From Penicillium oxalicum (taxonomy: Eukaryota > Ascomycota > Eurotiomycetes > Eurotiales > Aspergillaceae): 64,000 nt of DNA. Numbering within the stretch: the first letter of the stretch is position 1; the number at the start of each line of letters is the position of its first letter. The notes beneath the pieces were generated by a model. It worked only from the letters and a program-made list of their open reading frames with translations. It was not told the origin of the DNA and did no database searches. Below, piece after piece: positions 20,420 to 30,262 of the stretch. A program made the position numbers and the translations under genes. Where the stretch lies: contig NC_064650.1 in assembly GCF_001723175.1 (NCBI RefSeq), positions 744,001-808,000 on the forward strand, given 5' to 3'.

Positions 20420-22562
20420 CTACCACGTTTCTTGTTTGTATCGTCCACTCTTCTCCATCCCGACGAGGTATTCTTCTGCTTGAGCTCGAGTGAATGCTTG
20501 ACCAGTCTCGGGTGTACCGCCCTCTGCGAACGCTTCAATGAGTGTTTCTCGCACAGCTTGCGGCATACGGCCAGAAGAGCCACAGATATAGACAGAACCT
20601 TGCAGGTCATGCAGCATGCGATAGAACAGTGAGAGATTCTGTCGAACTACGTCCTGGACATAGAATTTCTGTTGCTGATCACGCGAGAAGGCAGTCAGCA
20701 CCTGAAGAGGAATTACTTTGCTCAGCTCCTCCCACTCTTCGTCGTAGAAGAAATCCGCGGTGCGATTACGCCCTCCGTAGAGAAGAACCGTAGGGCCGAC
20801 CGGGGGTCCAACACCCGGGTTCTGCTCCCGAAACGCTTGGATCAGAGCTGCCTTTTCCCATAGCATGGAACGAAGAGGAGCGATACCGGTGCCTGGCCCG
20901 ATGAGGACTGTCGCGCCCGTGAGCTGTTGTATAGATGAATTGAGCCCACCCGACTGTAATTGAATGCGTAGAGTACTTCCAGGTTGGAGCGTCGAGAGGT
21001 ATTTGGTGCATACACCCTCGCGAATTCGTTTGATGACAGTCTGGTACTTGACAATCGCAATGAGAAGTTCAAATTGTGTCTTGCCATCCTTTGTTCGTTT
21101 GCGCTCTCCGCCACTTGCTATACTGAACTGACGAGCTCGCATGATGGGTAAAACGGACACTGCATGCTGCCAAGGGATTTTGACAGTATCAAATTCGTGC
21201 AAAACTTCGAGGATGCTGCGCCGCGGCCGGCTCGTGTAGTCCCACAGCTCGTCGATATATTCGGGGTTGGTGAATTCCAGAAGTCGCTCCTTTTGCATGC
21301 TGTCCTCTGTGTAGTGGGCAATAGAGGAAAAAAAGGACCGTCGCGGAATGGCTTTGATATCAAGATAGTCTCTTAGGAGAGAGCGAAGGGTGAGGTTGGG
21401 GTAGGCCTCCAAGCCGGGTATAGGTGATGGGCCAAGGATATTTCCTGCCGCGCGCAGAGTGACAAGTTTGTCGGCTTGGTCACCCCAGTCCATCAGATCG
21501 ATAAAGCTCTGAACATCCGCAGGCGATGTTTTGGGCGTTATGGCGATCATGTCACCAGGTGAGTACTGGGAAAACTCCGGCACAGTGAGACTTATCCGGC
21601 GGACGTCTTGCCAATGCTTCTGCGGTGTGACACGCTCATTCTGGACCAAGGTTGCCGTCATTGTCTCGGGGAGAGGCCGGATATCATGATCCAGATGAGT
21701 TGGTCCAGAAGAGCCATCTGATGCAGTCAAGTGTCCTTGGGCCTGAGGTATTACCGCTGGTGAGGAATTCGCAGATGAATCGCATTGCAATACCCATTTT
21801 GGAGGCAATTGGACATTATCAGGAATAGGATGCTGGCCAAGCGGAAGTGGATGCCTGTCCATCAGATGTTTTTTGAAACCTGTCATCCATGGTATGAAGG
21901 TGGCCTCAAGACTAAAAGGAGTTCAGCCTTAGTATTAACCCCTTCCATAGGACCTGAAGGACAGAAATTGAACGACTGACCCTTCAGGATGTTGCTGATC
22001 TGCTTCCCCAGTTGGGTAAATATCGTTTGCACCAAGTTGCAGCAGCCGCTTGTACAGTTTCCGAGCTGCCCAATTAAACCTGTGAATGATAATCATATCA
22101 GAATTCTGCAAGACTAATGACAGCCCTGTCGGACAGGGGTTGAAACCAACTTAGGATACGAGGTGTCTCCCAATCCAAACACCGCAAAATCGACTCCATT
22201 CAGAAATGTTGGCGGTAGCTTCTTCAATAAGAGCGACTTCCAAAACGATCTGGCATTGGCTGGCAAGTCACCTTGTCCAGTCGTCGAAACCACGAGAATA
22301 GTAAGAGTGTACGACGAAAGCGCATCCTTGAGCGCAATACGTTACTTCAGATGATCGCTGGAATTTCCTTCATCACATGGCAAGTGCGGTGTTTCCTCAT
22401 TGCACTTACAGGTTTAGCCTGGTTCATTTCCGATAGATGCGTCGCAAATCTAAGCCGTTCTGTCATAGCACCCAGCTCCTCCGCCACCTCCTGCGCATTG
22501 CCAGTCTCTGTGCCATACAGAATCAGCACCGATCGTTTCTGATCGGTATCCCGTGCAGCCAT
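20420..22562 (-). CDS. TAH18: NADPH-dependent diflavin oxidoreductase (Tah18/Ndor1)
   Basis: Four exons (22562-22410, 22326-22151, 22079-21981, 21911-20420) give 639 aa. The flavodoxin domain shows LYGTETGNAQEVAEELG, STTGQGDLPAN and FGLGDTSYPKFN, the last assembled over an intron with a GTTGGT donor. The FAD module has the RQFSIASG site. The NADPH module has GPGTGIAPLRS, YGGRNRTADF and YICGSSGRMP, ending in a C-terminal Trp. Known role: it passes electrons from NADPH to Dre2/anamorsin in cytosolic iron-sulfur assembly. The first intron's acceptor (before DALSSYTL) is chosen because nearer choices put TAA in frame. It is the least certain boundary. Confidence 0.93.
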
Positions 22563-22668
22563 ATGGACGTTCTAGTCGAGATTCACAGGCGCTTGTGGTC
22601 GCTTGCGTCCCAAAGCCTCAGTATCCTCTCAGACATTCAATTTTGGTCGTGCGGCCGATCTCGCTGGC

Positions 22669-22676
22669 TGACGTCA
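22669..22676 (+). promoter_or_regulatory. TGACGTCA (CRE/ATF site) with adjacent CCAAT box
   Basis: A perfect palindromic CRE lies 107 nt upstream of the Tah18 ATG, followed within a few bases by ATTGG (CCAAT on the other strand). In fungi such sites are bound by Atf1/AtfA-type bZIP factors and the CCAAT-binding complex (known families). Their use here is inferred. The rest of 22563-23233 has no visible gene. Confidence 0.5.
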
Positions 22677-23233
22677 TCAATTGGTCCCGCCGACTAGGAG
22701 CCCAAACGGGAGGAGGTGTAAATGTAGGTTCCTCGGCACATCTTTGAGATATAACTCGACACACTTAAGGAACCAGGCAACTTAACTGGAGCTTTGAGAG
22801 AACGTTGTGAATTACCGCTGTGAGTCAAAGTGACAGACTTGAGGTGGCGAAGCGTGCCGCACCGCAAAGTCTAGTAGGTAAAGGCCTGAAAGAGGCATCT
22901 ATATCTCAGCCAATCGACGGCCTTAGGTTATCACGACTTACACAACCGTGAGATTCGGATAGTGAATAATTGTGGCTGAGGTATACACGGGACTTTCAGC
23001 AATACTACCTAGCGCATACTGTCAAAATTGAGGACTCTGGAGCGGCCACGGCGTTTCGCAAGTTGAATAGATGTCATATGAGATTGATAACTCCTGCACA
23101 ACCGAATGCGCTGCAAAAATCAGAAATTGAAGAAATGTGGCGGACGCAAAAATTTAGTCGACAGTGAAAAGGAAGAGTTTCGGAGAAATATGGAACAGAG
23201 AATGTCGAAGAAAGGGTATCTCAAGTTCATGCA

Positions 23234-24171
23234 TCAGTAGGTGTCCTCGTCGCCGCCGCCACCACCTCCACCATCGCCAAAGCCGTCGTCTCCATACTCA
23301 TCGTCACCACCGTCGAAGTATTGTTCTGCATTGTAGTCTCCGCCCATATCATCGTCATCGTCTTCGAAATCATCATCCACAATCTCCTCTTCGGCATCCT
23401 CGTCACCATCCAACAATTCGTCCTCGTTGCCTTCTCCGTCGCCGTCATCTCCATCTGCTCCAGTCGCGCGACGCTTGGCAGCCTCATCTTCTTCGTCCTC
23501 GTCGTCCTCAAAGCCTCGCTTCATACCCGACAGAGCAGTCTGCGCATGGTACCCATCAATTGAAGCATTGGGACGAAAATTGGGCATGATGGTCTGCCAT
23601 AACTCGCGAGGGAAGAATCGCGTCTCTATACGGATGGAACCAAGATGAATCAGTATTTGCGGGCAGTTTGTGCGTGGGGTTAAAGGGCCGGCGTTTACCA
23701 TAGTCGCGGCCAATGTTCGCAATTTTCGGGATTGTCCTTCTCTTCTTCTGATACCGTCCGGAGTATGAGGGCATGCCGTGGAAAGGATCGAAATTGGCGC
23801 GAGCCGCGCTGCCCTTCTTGGCGTTTGAAGAGGATACATCGAGGACCGAGTAATAAGGGCCCTCGTGGAACTTTTCACGCAAATGTCGGTAATAGTCTAC
23901 TTCCTTCTGCTCCTTCTCCGAGAGCTTGCGCGCGTGGGGAACGACATAGGACTGGATTGTCAAGCTGCTGTTAGATAACAAATTGGCACGAACTAATACG
24001 GCAGCTCGCGGGAAGCAGCAAACGATCCACAGAGACGGTCAAAGGAGGATTTCTCAAGCATACCGGATATAGCGGAGTGGGAGCAGTGTCCGGCACGCCC
24101 CCAGGGTCTGCATCCCAAGTAAACTCGGCGCCGGGCGCACGGTTTCCCTTTTTCGCTCCGAAGCGCGACAT
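23234..24171 (-). CDS. RPC31: RNA polymerase III subunit Rpc31 (RPC7-like)
   Basis: Three exons (24171-24064, 23951-23699, 23625-23234) give 250 aa. The Gly/Arg-containing N-terminus leads to PTPLYP, which the first intron joins to SYVVPHARKLSEKE. Next come YYRHLREKFHEGPYY and, after the second intron, ETRFFPRELWQ. The C-terminal ~80 residues are almost all Asp/Glu/Gly, the hallmark acidic tail of Rpc31/RPC7. In yeast the protein is part of the Rpc82-Rpc34-Rpc31 trimer used in Pol III initiation. The acidic tail contains a run of seven Gly. Gene assignment rests on the FHEGP block, the overall layout and the tail. Confidence 0.85.
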
Positions 24172-24667
24172 TTCGAGACGAGAGCCTTGGAGCGTGAATT
24201 GAAGATACAGCTACCACTATGGCCGCAACGTCAAAGCGCCATACTCGAATTGAAGTGATCCACGCGCGAGCAATCAGTTGCGTCCAAAAAATTACCTTCC
24301 ATGGGTTCACCGCCCGTATGACCGACTGGGGATTCCGGGCAGAATCTGACGCTATCGTTTGGTCCCGCGACCCCGCGCTAAGATAAGGTACGGTTATCTC
24401 GAAGTTCAGGATTGACGCAGGTCAACCATGATTCATCGTACAGTGCATGTAGTCCTTTAGGGTAAATGGAGGAAATTTTCCAAGCTGCAGCGACACTCGA
24501 GACTCAATATTGCCATGAAATTTTGTGACAAAATTCAGAATGGTTGCATGATCATACTTGATTAAGCGGCATTGTGTATCAGGTAGTACAAAAATAACTG
24601 GAAATCCCAGCATTCCGCCAGTATGAGGACAAGCGTGCTTGGTTTCGATTTTTCGGTACAGGGCATT
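24172..24667. other. intergenic, no gene seen
   Basis: This is the leader of the Rpc31 gene and the 3' flank of the Hsm3-like gene. No motif was found in the short frames. Confidence 0.5.
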
Positions 24668-26620
24668 TTAGAGACCGATGGCTTCTACTTGAGGGGCGGT
24701 AGATTGCACAGGGCCTGCAGGGCCTTCGTTGACTCTTTGGCGCAGAGTCCGTAAAATATCCTCAAAGCCTTCCGCCTGCCCACCGGCTTCACGAAGGCGG
24801 TTGTACAGCGCGACAAGTACCTCATGCTTCGCCGTGGCGACCTTCCAAACAGCATGTTGCGAGTCACCAGCTCCACCACCCACGAATTCGGCATATGTCC
24901 GTGGTGGCTTGAAAAGATACGGTAAGAGAGTGGTCAACGCAGGCGGAGTCAGCACAGCCCAGGGTCCCGATAGTGGAAGAAGACCACTAGGTGCGGGCGA
25001 CAATTTACCCAGCTCCTCTTCAGACGGCAGCTTGAATCGCGAAGAGTTGTTCTCCACGTGCGACGCGGGATATGGGGGTTCCCAGTTTGCGAGCACAATA
25101 GCGTTCATGAAAGCAATTGCGGACAGAGCGACGTCCTTCATCGCCAACACATCTGCTGCTGAAACAATATCAGACCAGAATCCAGGGTTGTGGTTAAGAT
25201 ACATGAAGTAGAGGGCACGGGCAGCACCAGCTTCACGATGCCAGTCTGTCGGGGTCTGGCCTGATGCATTCAAATCCATCGCATCCGGCATGGTGGTCCG
25301 AGTTGGCCCGTGGAAAATCTTTCCAAGGACATCGAACGCCTCACCATTCGGGGGTGAAGTAGGAATCCGTAGTAACGGATTCAAGCCATGTCTCCCAGCC
25401 TCAATGATAAGTGCCCGAGGAAGAGAAGCTAGGATGCTCAGGTGTCCAGTTGGAACATTACCTCGTGCCCACTGAGTAGAAGAAACGGCGAGAGACCGGT
25501 TGATGCGTGCAATAATCCCGTCTAGCACAGTCGACGGATTCGTGAGAATGTGATTAGGGTACAGCTCCGCGTATTTGGCAATATAAGCCATGGTCGGACC
25601 AGAGAGGTAGATCAGATCCACCGGCTCCAACTTTGAGTCGTCGAGATAGTAGCTGATCACCTTCTCATGTACACCTGCTGAGATGAGAAAATCCAGAGCA
25701 GGCGAAGAAAAAGTTGATGCGGACTGCACTGCGCTCCGAGCTACAAGACCGGGGGCGTCGATCCTAATCAAGTCTCCGTAAAAGCCCAAGACGGTCATGT
25801 GCATGAGTACGTCGCTCAAATCCACCATCCGAGTTGTTGCAAATTCGAGTAGACTTGAGCTCTCATATCTTGCTTCGATCTCTGGATTTTGCGATTTAGA
25901 AACGATGTCCCAATGCAAGCGACCGGCTCGGACAAGAAGACCCATCAGCCTGCCTTGTGCCACAGTTCGCTCTCGCTTTGTCAAGCCTTCTGGTGCATCG
26001 CCTTTCAGGCTGCAGAGTCCAAACAACAACCCGTATACATCCTTGTCCTTGAACACTCTCCTCCACATCAATCCTTGGCCTGTGCGTGGATCATCGGTGC
26101 TGTTCTCACATTCCCCCTTTTCCAGTGGACTCACGGAATCTACTTCTAACAGGTCCCAAAGCACATCGAGTGCAGCCTGGGTAACCGCAGTTGATGACGT
26201 CGTAAGCCAAAGCTGGATCAGAGCACTGACAAGCTGCGAGTTCCCAGCCACTATTGCTGCATCACTGGATGTCTGTGCAGCCTTGGCAAGCAATGAAAGT
26301 GCAAGCAAATTGATGGGTTCTGACGGAGCCTGAAAGCCCGCAGTGAAATCGATTGCCGGTTCAATGGAACAAATGTCCGTGAAGCTCAAAGAGCCGCATG
26401 CAGCCGTTGCGAGTGTGGTCAGGGGAGTGGGATCTTCTTGAATGACGGGTAGCAGGGTCGAGACCTGCGATAAGATCGTGGCGGGGACAACGGGATCGGC
26501 GTCGTTGATTAATTGTAGCTTCAGTCGGGCAATTAAGGAGACGTCCAGGGGCGTGGATGGGGTCGCTTGAACCTCGGCAAGATGAGCCTTGACTGCCTCG
26601 AAAGTGGAAGGAATGGCCAT
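24668..26620 (-). CDS. ARM-like repeat protein, possibly Hsm3/PSMD5-type proteasome chaperone
   Basis: One intronless minus-strand frame encodes 650 aa from the ATG at 26620. The protein is almost entirely helical-looking, with repeated Leu-rich segments such as LLALSLLAKAAQ, SALIQLWLTTSS and LDVLWDLLEVDS, and it lacks signal peptide, membrane segments or catalytic motifs. The size and layout resemble fungal proteins annotated as Hsm3-like. In yeast, Hsm3 (human PSMD5/S5b) helps assemble the 26S proteasome base and was first linked to mismatch repair. The gene is certain. The family assignment is tentative and based on general character rather than a diagnostic motif. Confidence 0.6.
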   Translation of the reverse strand: MAIPSTFEAVKAHLAEVQATPSTPLDVSLIARLKLQLINDADPVVPATILSQVSTLLPVIQEDPTPLTTLATAACGSLSFTDICSIEPAIDFTAGFQAPSEPINLLALSLLAKAAQTSSDAAIVAGNSQLVSALIQLWLTTSSTAVTQAALDVLWDLLEVDSVSPLEKGECENSTDDPRTGQGLMWRRVFKDKDVYGLLFGLCSLKGDAPEGLTKRERTVAQGRLMGLLVRAGRLHWDIVSKSQNPEIEARYESSSLLEFATTRMVDLSDVLMHMTVLGFYGDLIRIDAPGLVARSAVQSASTFSSPALDFLISAGVHEKVISYYLDDSKLEPVDLIYLSGPTMAYIAKYAELYPNHILTNPSTVLDGIIARINRSLAVSSTQWARGNVPTGHLSILASLPRALIIEAGRHGLNPLLRIPTSPPNGEAFDVLGKIFHGPTRTTMPDAMDLNASGQTPTDWHREAGAARALYFMYLNHNPGFWSDIVSAADVLAMKDVALSAIAFMNAIVLANWEPPYPASHVENNSSRFKLPSEEELGKLSPAPSGLLPLSGPWAVLTPPALTTLLPYLFKPPRTYAEFVGGGAGDSQHAVWKVATAKHEVLVALYNRLREAGGQAEGFEDILRTLRQRVNEGPAGPVQSTAPQVEAIGL

Positions 26621-27045
26621 GGTGTCTAGTGAGACCGTGAGACCGTAAGTTCGTGGTTACCACGTGAACAATATTCAGGAAGCTTGGAGAAAGTTTATAA
26701 GCGGGGATAAGACACGGAGCAATGAGCATAGTCCCACCTTCGGAAGCTAGACCGCTTTTGGCCAAGAAGCTCTCCAGTACAAAGGGAAGTGTCGATTTGT
26801 TTGCCAATTTGACAGCCAGCCATGAAGTTCCGCTACTAAGCCGAGATTCGGGCAGTATCCGCCAGCGCGGATACTGGCGATCTTTTATGGTCTTGTTGGT
26901 CAGTACCCGCCCGGAGTGCTCGCTATAACACAGACGTTCCGGCTCAAACTCACGAGCCAGTCCACGAGTAATTGCAAGGCCTATCCCTTACTATGATAGT
27001 AATTAGATATTTCCCACGGGGAGACCTAGGGAGCTATTCGCATAA

Positions 27046-27282
27046 AGAACACTCTGTTCCATCCAGCACAGTGAGCCTCCCGTCCTGGGATCTGTAGTCC
27101 ATTCGCCGATGAACATAAAACACTACGCAAAGGAAGATGATGTTTTCCAGCTTGCTGCGAACCTTGCTGAGAAAATAATGAAGGACCATGCCTTTCAAGA
27201 CGGGAACAAACGCACTGCCTTGCTGGCTGCTGATATGTTCTTAAAGATCAACGGCTACTACCTTTTTTGGTACAGTGCTTAA
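27046..27282 (+). pseudogene. Fic/Doc-domain gene fragment
   Basis: An open frame of about 78 codons contains the diagnostic Fic motif H-x-F-x-D-G-N-K-R-T (nt ~27184-27213), preceded by a helix (DDVFQLAANLAEKIM) and followed by an ALLAADMFLKINGY helix. The Fic/Doc fold transfers AMP, phosphate or other groups onto proteins. Doc is the toxin of a bacterial toxin-antitoxin pair, and related single-domain genes occur in fungal genomes. Only the core is visible. A stop lies just upstream at 27043, the first ATG in frame is 27109, and sequence after GYYLF does not continue a Doc C-terminus in any obvious frame. It may be a remnant, or a gene with unrecognised extra exons. It lies in a gene-poor, AT-richer gap. 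Confidence 0.7.
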
Positions 27283-28298
27283 TCCCTCTACTTTGTTAGT
27301 TGTTGTACTGTTTAGTTCAGCCCACATGGTGCTCGCCACGATTTCCTTGAACATGTATACTGATCACTGAATAAGTCAAACATAACTTGCCGGCTAGGTT
27401 CTGTCCAGTAGCGCTTGTGCTCTCAGCAAAATTTGCTAGATAGATAATAAAGATCGGCATCCGTAAGATGAATAAACTAATCGACTGAATTGTACCATCA
27501 AATTTTCTATCTAGAACTATCTCGCGTATCTTTCCGCTTAAGAACAAGGTTACGGGGCTTGCATTTGACTCCGTTTGGCGAAGGATTTGGCTTGGGACAT
27601 AGAGGCGGGGATAACTTGATGATCCTAGTATTAAGGACGAGCTTCTAGTATCGGCTGTATTAAATCTTTATATAGTGATAACTTACCAAAGCCAAAATGT
27701 TGCGAGTCATGGAAAAATGTAAGTTGACATCTATCTTCGGCACCAGCTGCAGAATCAGCTGTATAGGGACTAGCAGCACGGAGTGCACTACTGACCCCCT
27801 GCTCAATCAAGACATACAATTCTCCGGGACTACCAATGATAACAGGCACCTTTCTGATAATCAGATGCCCTCTTGCGTCGTGGGTAATAAAATCAGTTGT
27901 AACTCGATGGAAGTACCGCGTGTGACTAGCGAATCTGGTGTTGTGAAAGGAGGCGAAGGACCGGCAAGCATAGCGAAACATTTCAAATTAAACTAATTGA
28001 AGACTCAAGACCACGAAGGGGCAGGACTTCGAATTTGAGGCATACGGTGAGCTCTCGAGGGATCGATAAGACTCGACTTGGCCCGAGCTCTGAAATGCCC
28101 CATTTTCATGTCACAGTATGCTTACATAGGCCACCGATATGCACGTGTTGTATCCCCGTCGACTGCAAATCAGCCGCCTGAGGCACGCTCTCCCCGCCCA
28201 AGCTCTCTCCATCAATCACCCATGACCGCATCGTCCCCCTAGGATAGCGTGTGGATTGACTCTCACACGGCACTCTCCCCTTAAGAGACACCGCCACG
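27283..28298. other. gene-poor interval around the small ORF
   Basis: Outside the frame at 27631-27981 nothing coding is recognised. The right end is the promoter and leader of the CSN6 gene. Confidence 0.4.
27631..27981 (-). CDS. hypothetical small protein, 116 aa
   Basis: An ATG-initiated minus-strand frame. The first 30 residues are rich in Arg, Ser, Phe and His with no acidic residue, like a mitochondrial presequence, followed by a short hydrophobic stretch (VPVIIGSPGELYVLI). No family is recognised. It shares the interval with the Fic remnant but is on the other strand. It may be a chance frame or part of a decayed gene. Confidence 0.3.
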   Translation of the reverse strand: MFRYACRSFASFHNTRFASHTRYFHRVTTDFITHDARGHLIIRKVPVIIGSPGELYVLIEQGVSSALRAASPYTADSAAGAEDRCQLTFFHDSQHFGFGKLSLYKDLIQPILEARP

Positions 28299-29653
28299 AT
28301 GAGTTTGACACGGTCTCTTCTCTCTTCAAGGCCATCAGACTCGGGTCTGCACATCCAGCTTCACCCGTTGGTTCTCCTCACCATCTCCGATCAGATTACC
28401 CGCCATGCCGCACGACAACAACAAGGTCTGCTGGTCGGAGCTCTCCTTGGCCAACAGAATGGTCAAGAGATCACCCTTGAGCATGTGTTTGAATGCCCAG
28501 TCACTCTGGGGGGGAATGGGGAGGCTCTTCTGCCATCCTCATGGTTTGAAGAGCGGCTGAAGCAATGTACGGCCAAGCGCTGTTTCCCCCGGCGAAGATC
28601 AAAAGTTTCCAAACGGCAACACCTCGGCTAACAGCATTCGCATCTACAGTCAAGGATGTCCACAAAGATCCTCAGCTTGAACTGGTGGGCTGGTGGTCCA
28701 CAACAAGCTCTTCGGGACCTGACCATTCCCTTTTGCCCATTCACCGTCAAATCCTCCAAGACCACAACGACTCAGCTGTATTTCTCGCGTTCCATCCCTC
28801 ACAAATCCAATCCAGCACACATTCTACGAAACTCCCTTTGACAATCTACGAGACCGTGCTGGAGGGAGACAATGTCCCCGATGCAGCGAAGGACATGCAA
28901 ATCGACGGCGAAGAAATGGGCTCCAACATTCGATTCCGCGAGCTACCGTATTCCGTGGAGACCGAGGAGGCAGAGATGATCGGTGTAGACACCATTGCGC
29001 AGACTGCGGGAACTGCCTCTCGATATGAAATCCCCAGCGAAGCCGGCACCTCAAGTGCGGGCGACAAGGTAGCGATTGAAAGCAAGAAGAGCTTGCAGGC
29101 CGAGCTAACACAAGAGGAAGAAGAACGTATGTGCCCACACTCCCACCATTCCTGACAATGCTTTATCACTGACACGAAGCTAACCATATTCTGACCTCCA
29201 GTGGTTGCAAATCTCAATACCCGCTTGAACGCAGTGCGCACGCTCGAATCACGTATCGCCCTCATCAAGTCCTACGTTTCTAGCATCTCGGTGACCGACG
29301 CGGCGACGGCCGCAGAACACGACCCTAGCAGCCCGAGACTCTCCCACCCTATCCTCCGCAATATCAATTCGCTCATGGCTCACCTGTCCATTCTTTCACC
29401 GAGCGAACGAAGCAGTTTCTCCGCCGAAGTGTTATCTCAAAGCAACGACGTGAAGCTCGTCTCTTTGCTCGGCGAACTTGGCGAAAGTATCCAAGCTATG
29501 CGCGAACTCGGTCGAAAGTCCGCCGTCGTGCAGTCGGGGCGGCAAACTAAGAATCCACGAAAACAACCAAATGTCGAGGCGGCAAGTTTCGAGGACGAAT
29601 TCCTCGCTCGCGCGCCTCGGCAAGGAAGAGAGCGTAGGGTTGGGTATTCTTAG
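28299..29653 (+). CDS. csnF: COP9 signalosome subunit 6 (MPN protein)
   Basis: Three exons (28299-28566, 28650-29126, 29202-29653) give 398 aa. Residues ~15-150 form an MPN domain ([30 protein letters not shown], and after the first intron [17 protein letters not shown]). The JAMM metal ligands (HxH...D) are absent, as expected for the non-catalytic subunit 6 that pairs with Csn5. The C-terminal half carries the helices that bundle in the complex ([25 protein letters not shown]). The signalosome removes Nedd8 from cullins and controls development and secondary metabolism in Aspergillus (established knowledge). Both introns have clear branch sites (CTAAC). The last ~40 residues are basic and poorly conserved. 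Confidence 0.92.
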
Positions 29654-30262
29654 TCAATTTTTGCAAGAGCCCATCGCCATAGCCAGGCCCCACGCATGTG
29701 GGACACAGGGCGAATCTACATGCCTCGAGTCAAAAGTTGTTGCTTGAGCGGGTTGTCTCGAGCAGCAGATAATGAATGAACGAATAGAAAATTCAGAAAC
29801 CTTATAACGTTCGTAGCTATCTCCCACCATATTCTACAGAAGCTAGATATGCATGAGAGGCATGACAAGGGGTCGATTAGTAGGTAAAGAAGTGACAATC
29901 CTGGAAACGTCTAGTATACAAGAGGCAACACTGGGGGATGCCGTAGATGCAAACATTCAAGTGCTCAACGGGTCGAACTGGTATCAAAGCAACAGACAAA
30001 AATGGGGTATTCACGTCGACAAACAAAAAGAATTCAAAATAAATCTCAGAAGTGATGCGTGGAGAAAAAGAAAGAGGTCACTGTGCCGGGAGATAAGGTC
30101 CGCAGAGGTTGCCCTCTTCGTAATGCAAAGGGTACATACCATCATGAGGGAGAAGGCCAGCCATCCCCTATCGTCAGATGTTAATGCAAATGTGGGAACT
30201 AAACCAAGAGAATTGTGAAATGACAAAGAATCAATGAATCCCCGTGTCCAAATCGAGTTGGA
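29654..30262. other. intergenic, convergent 3' ends
   Basis: This lies between the stop codons of CSN6 and the Ost-alpha-like gene. The plus-strand frame at 29853-30218 has no motif and is probably 3' UTR sequence. Confidence 0.5.
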
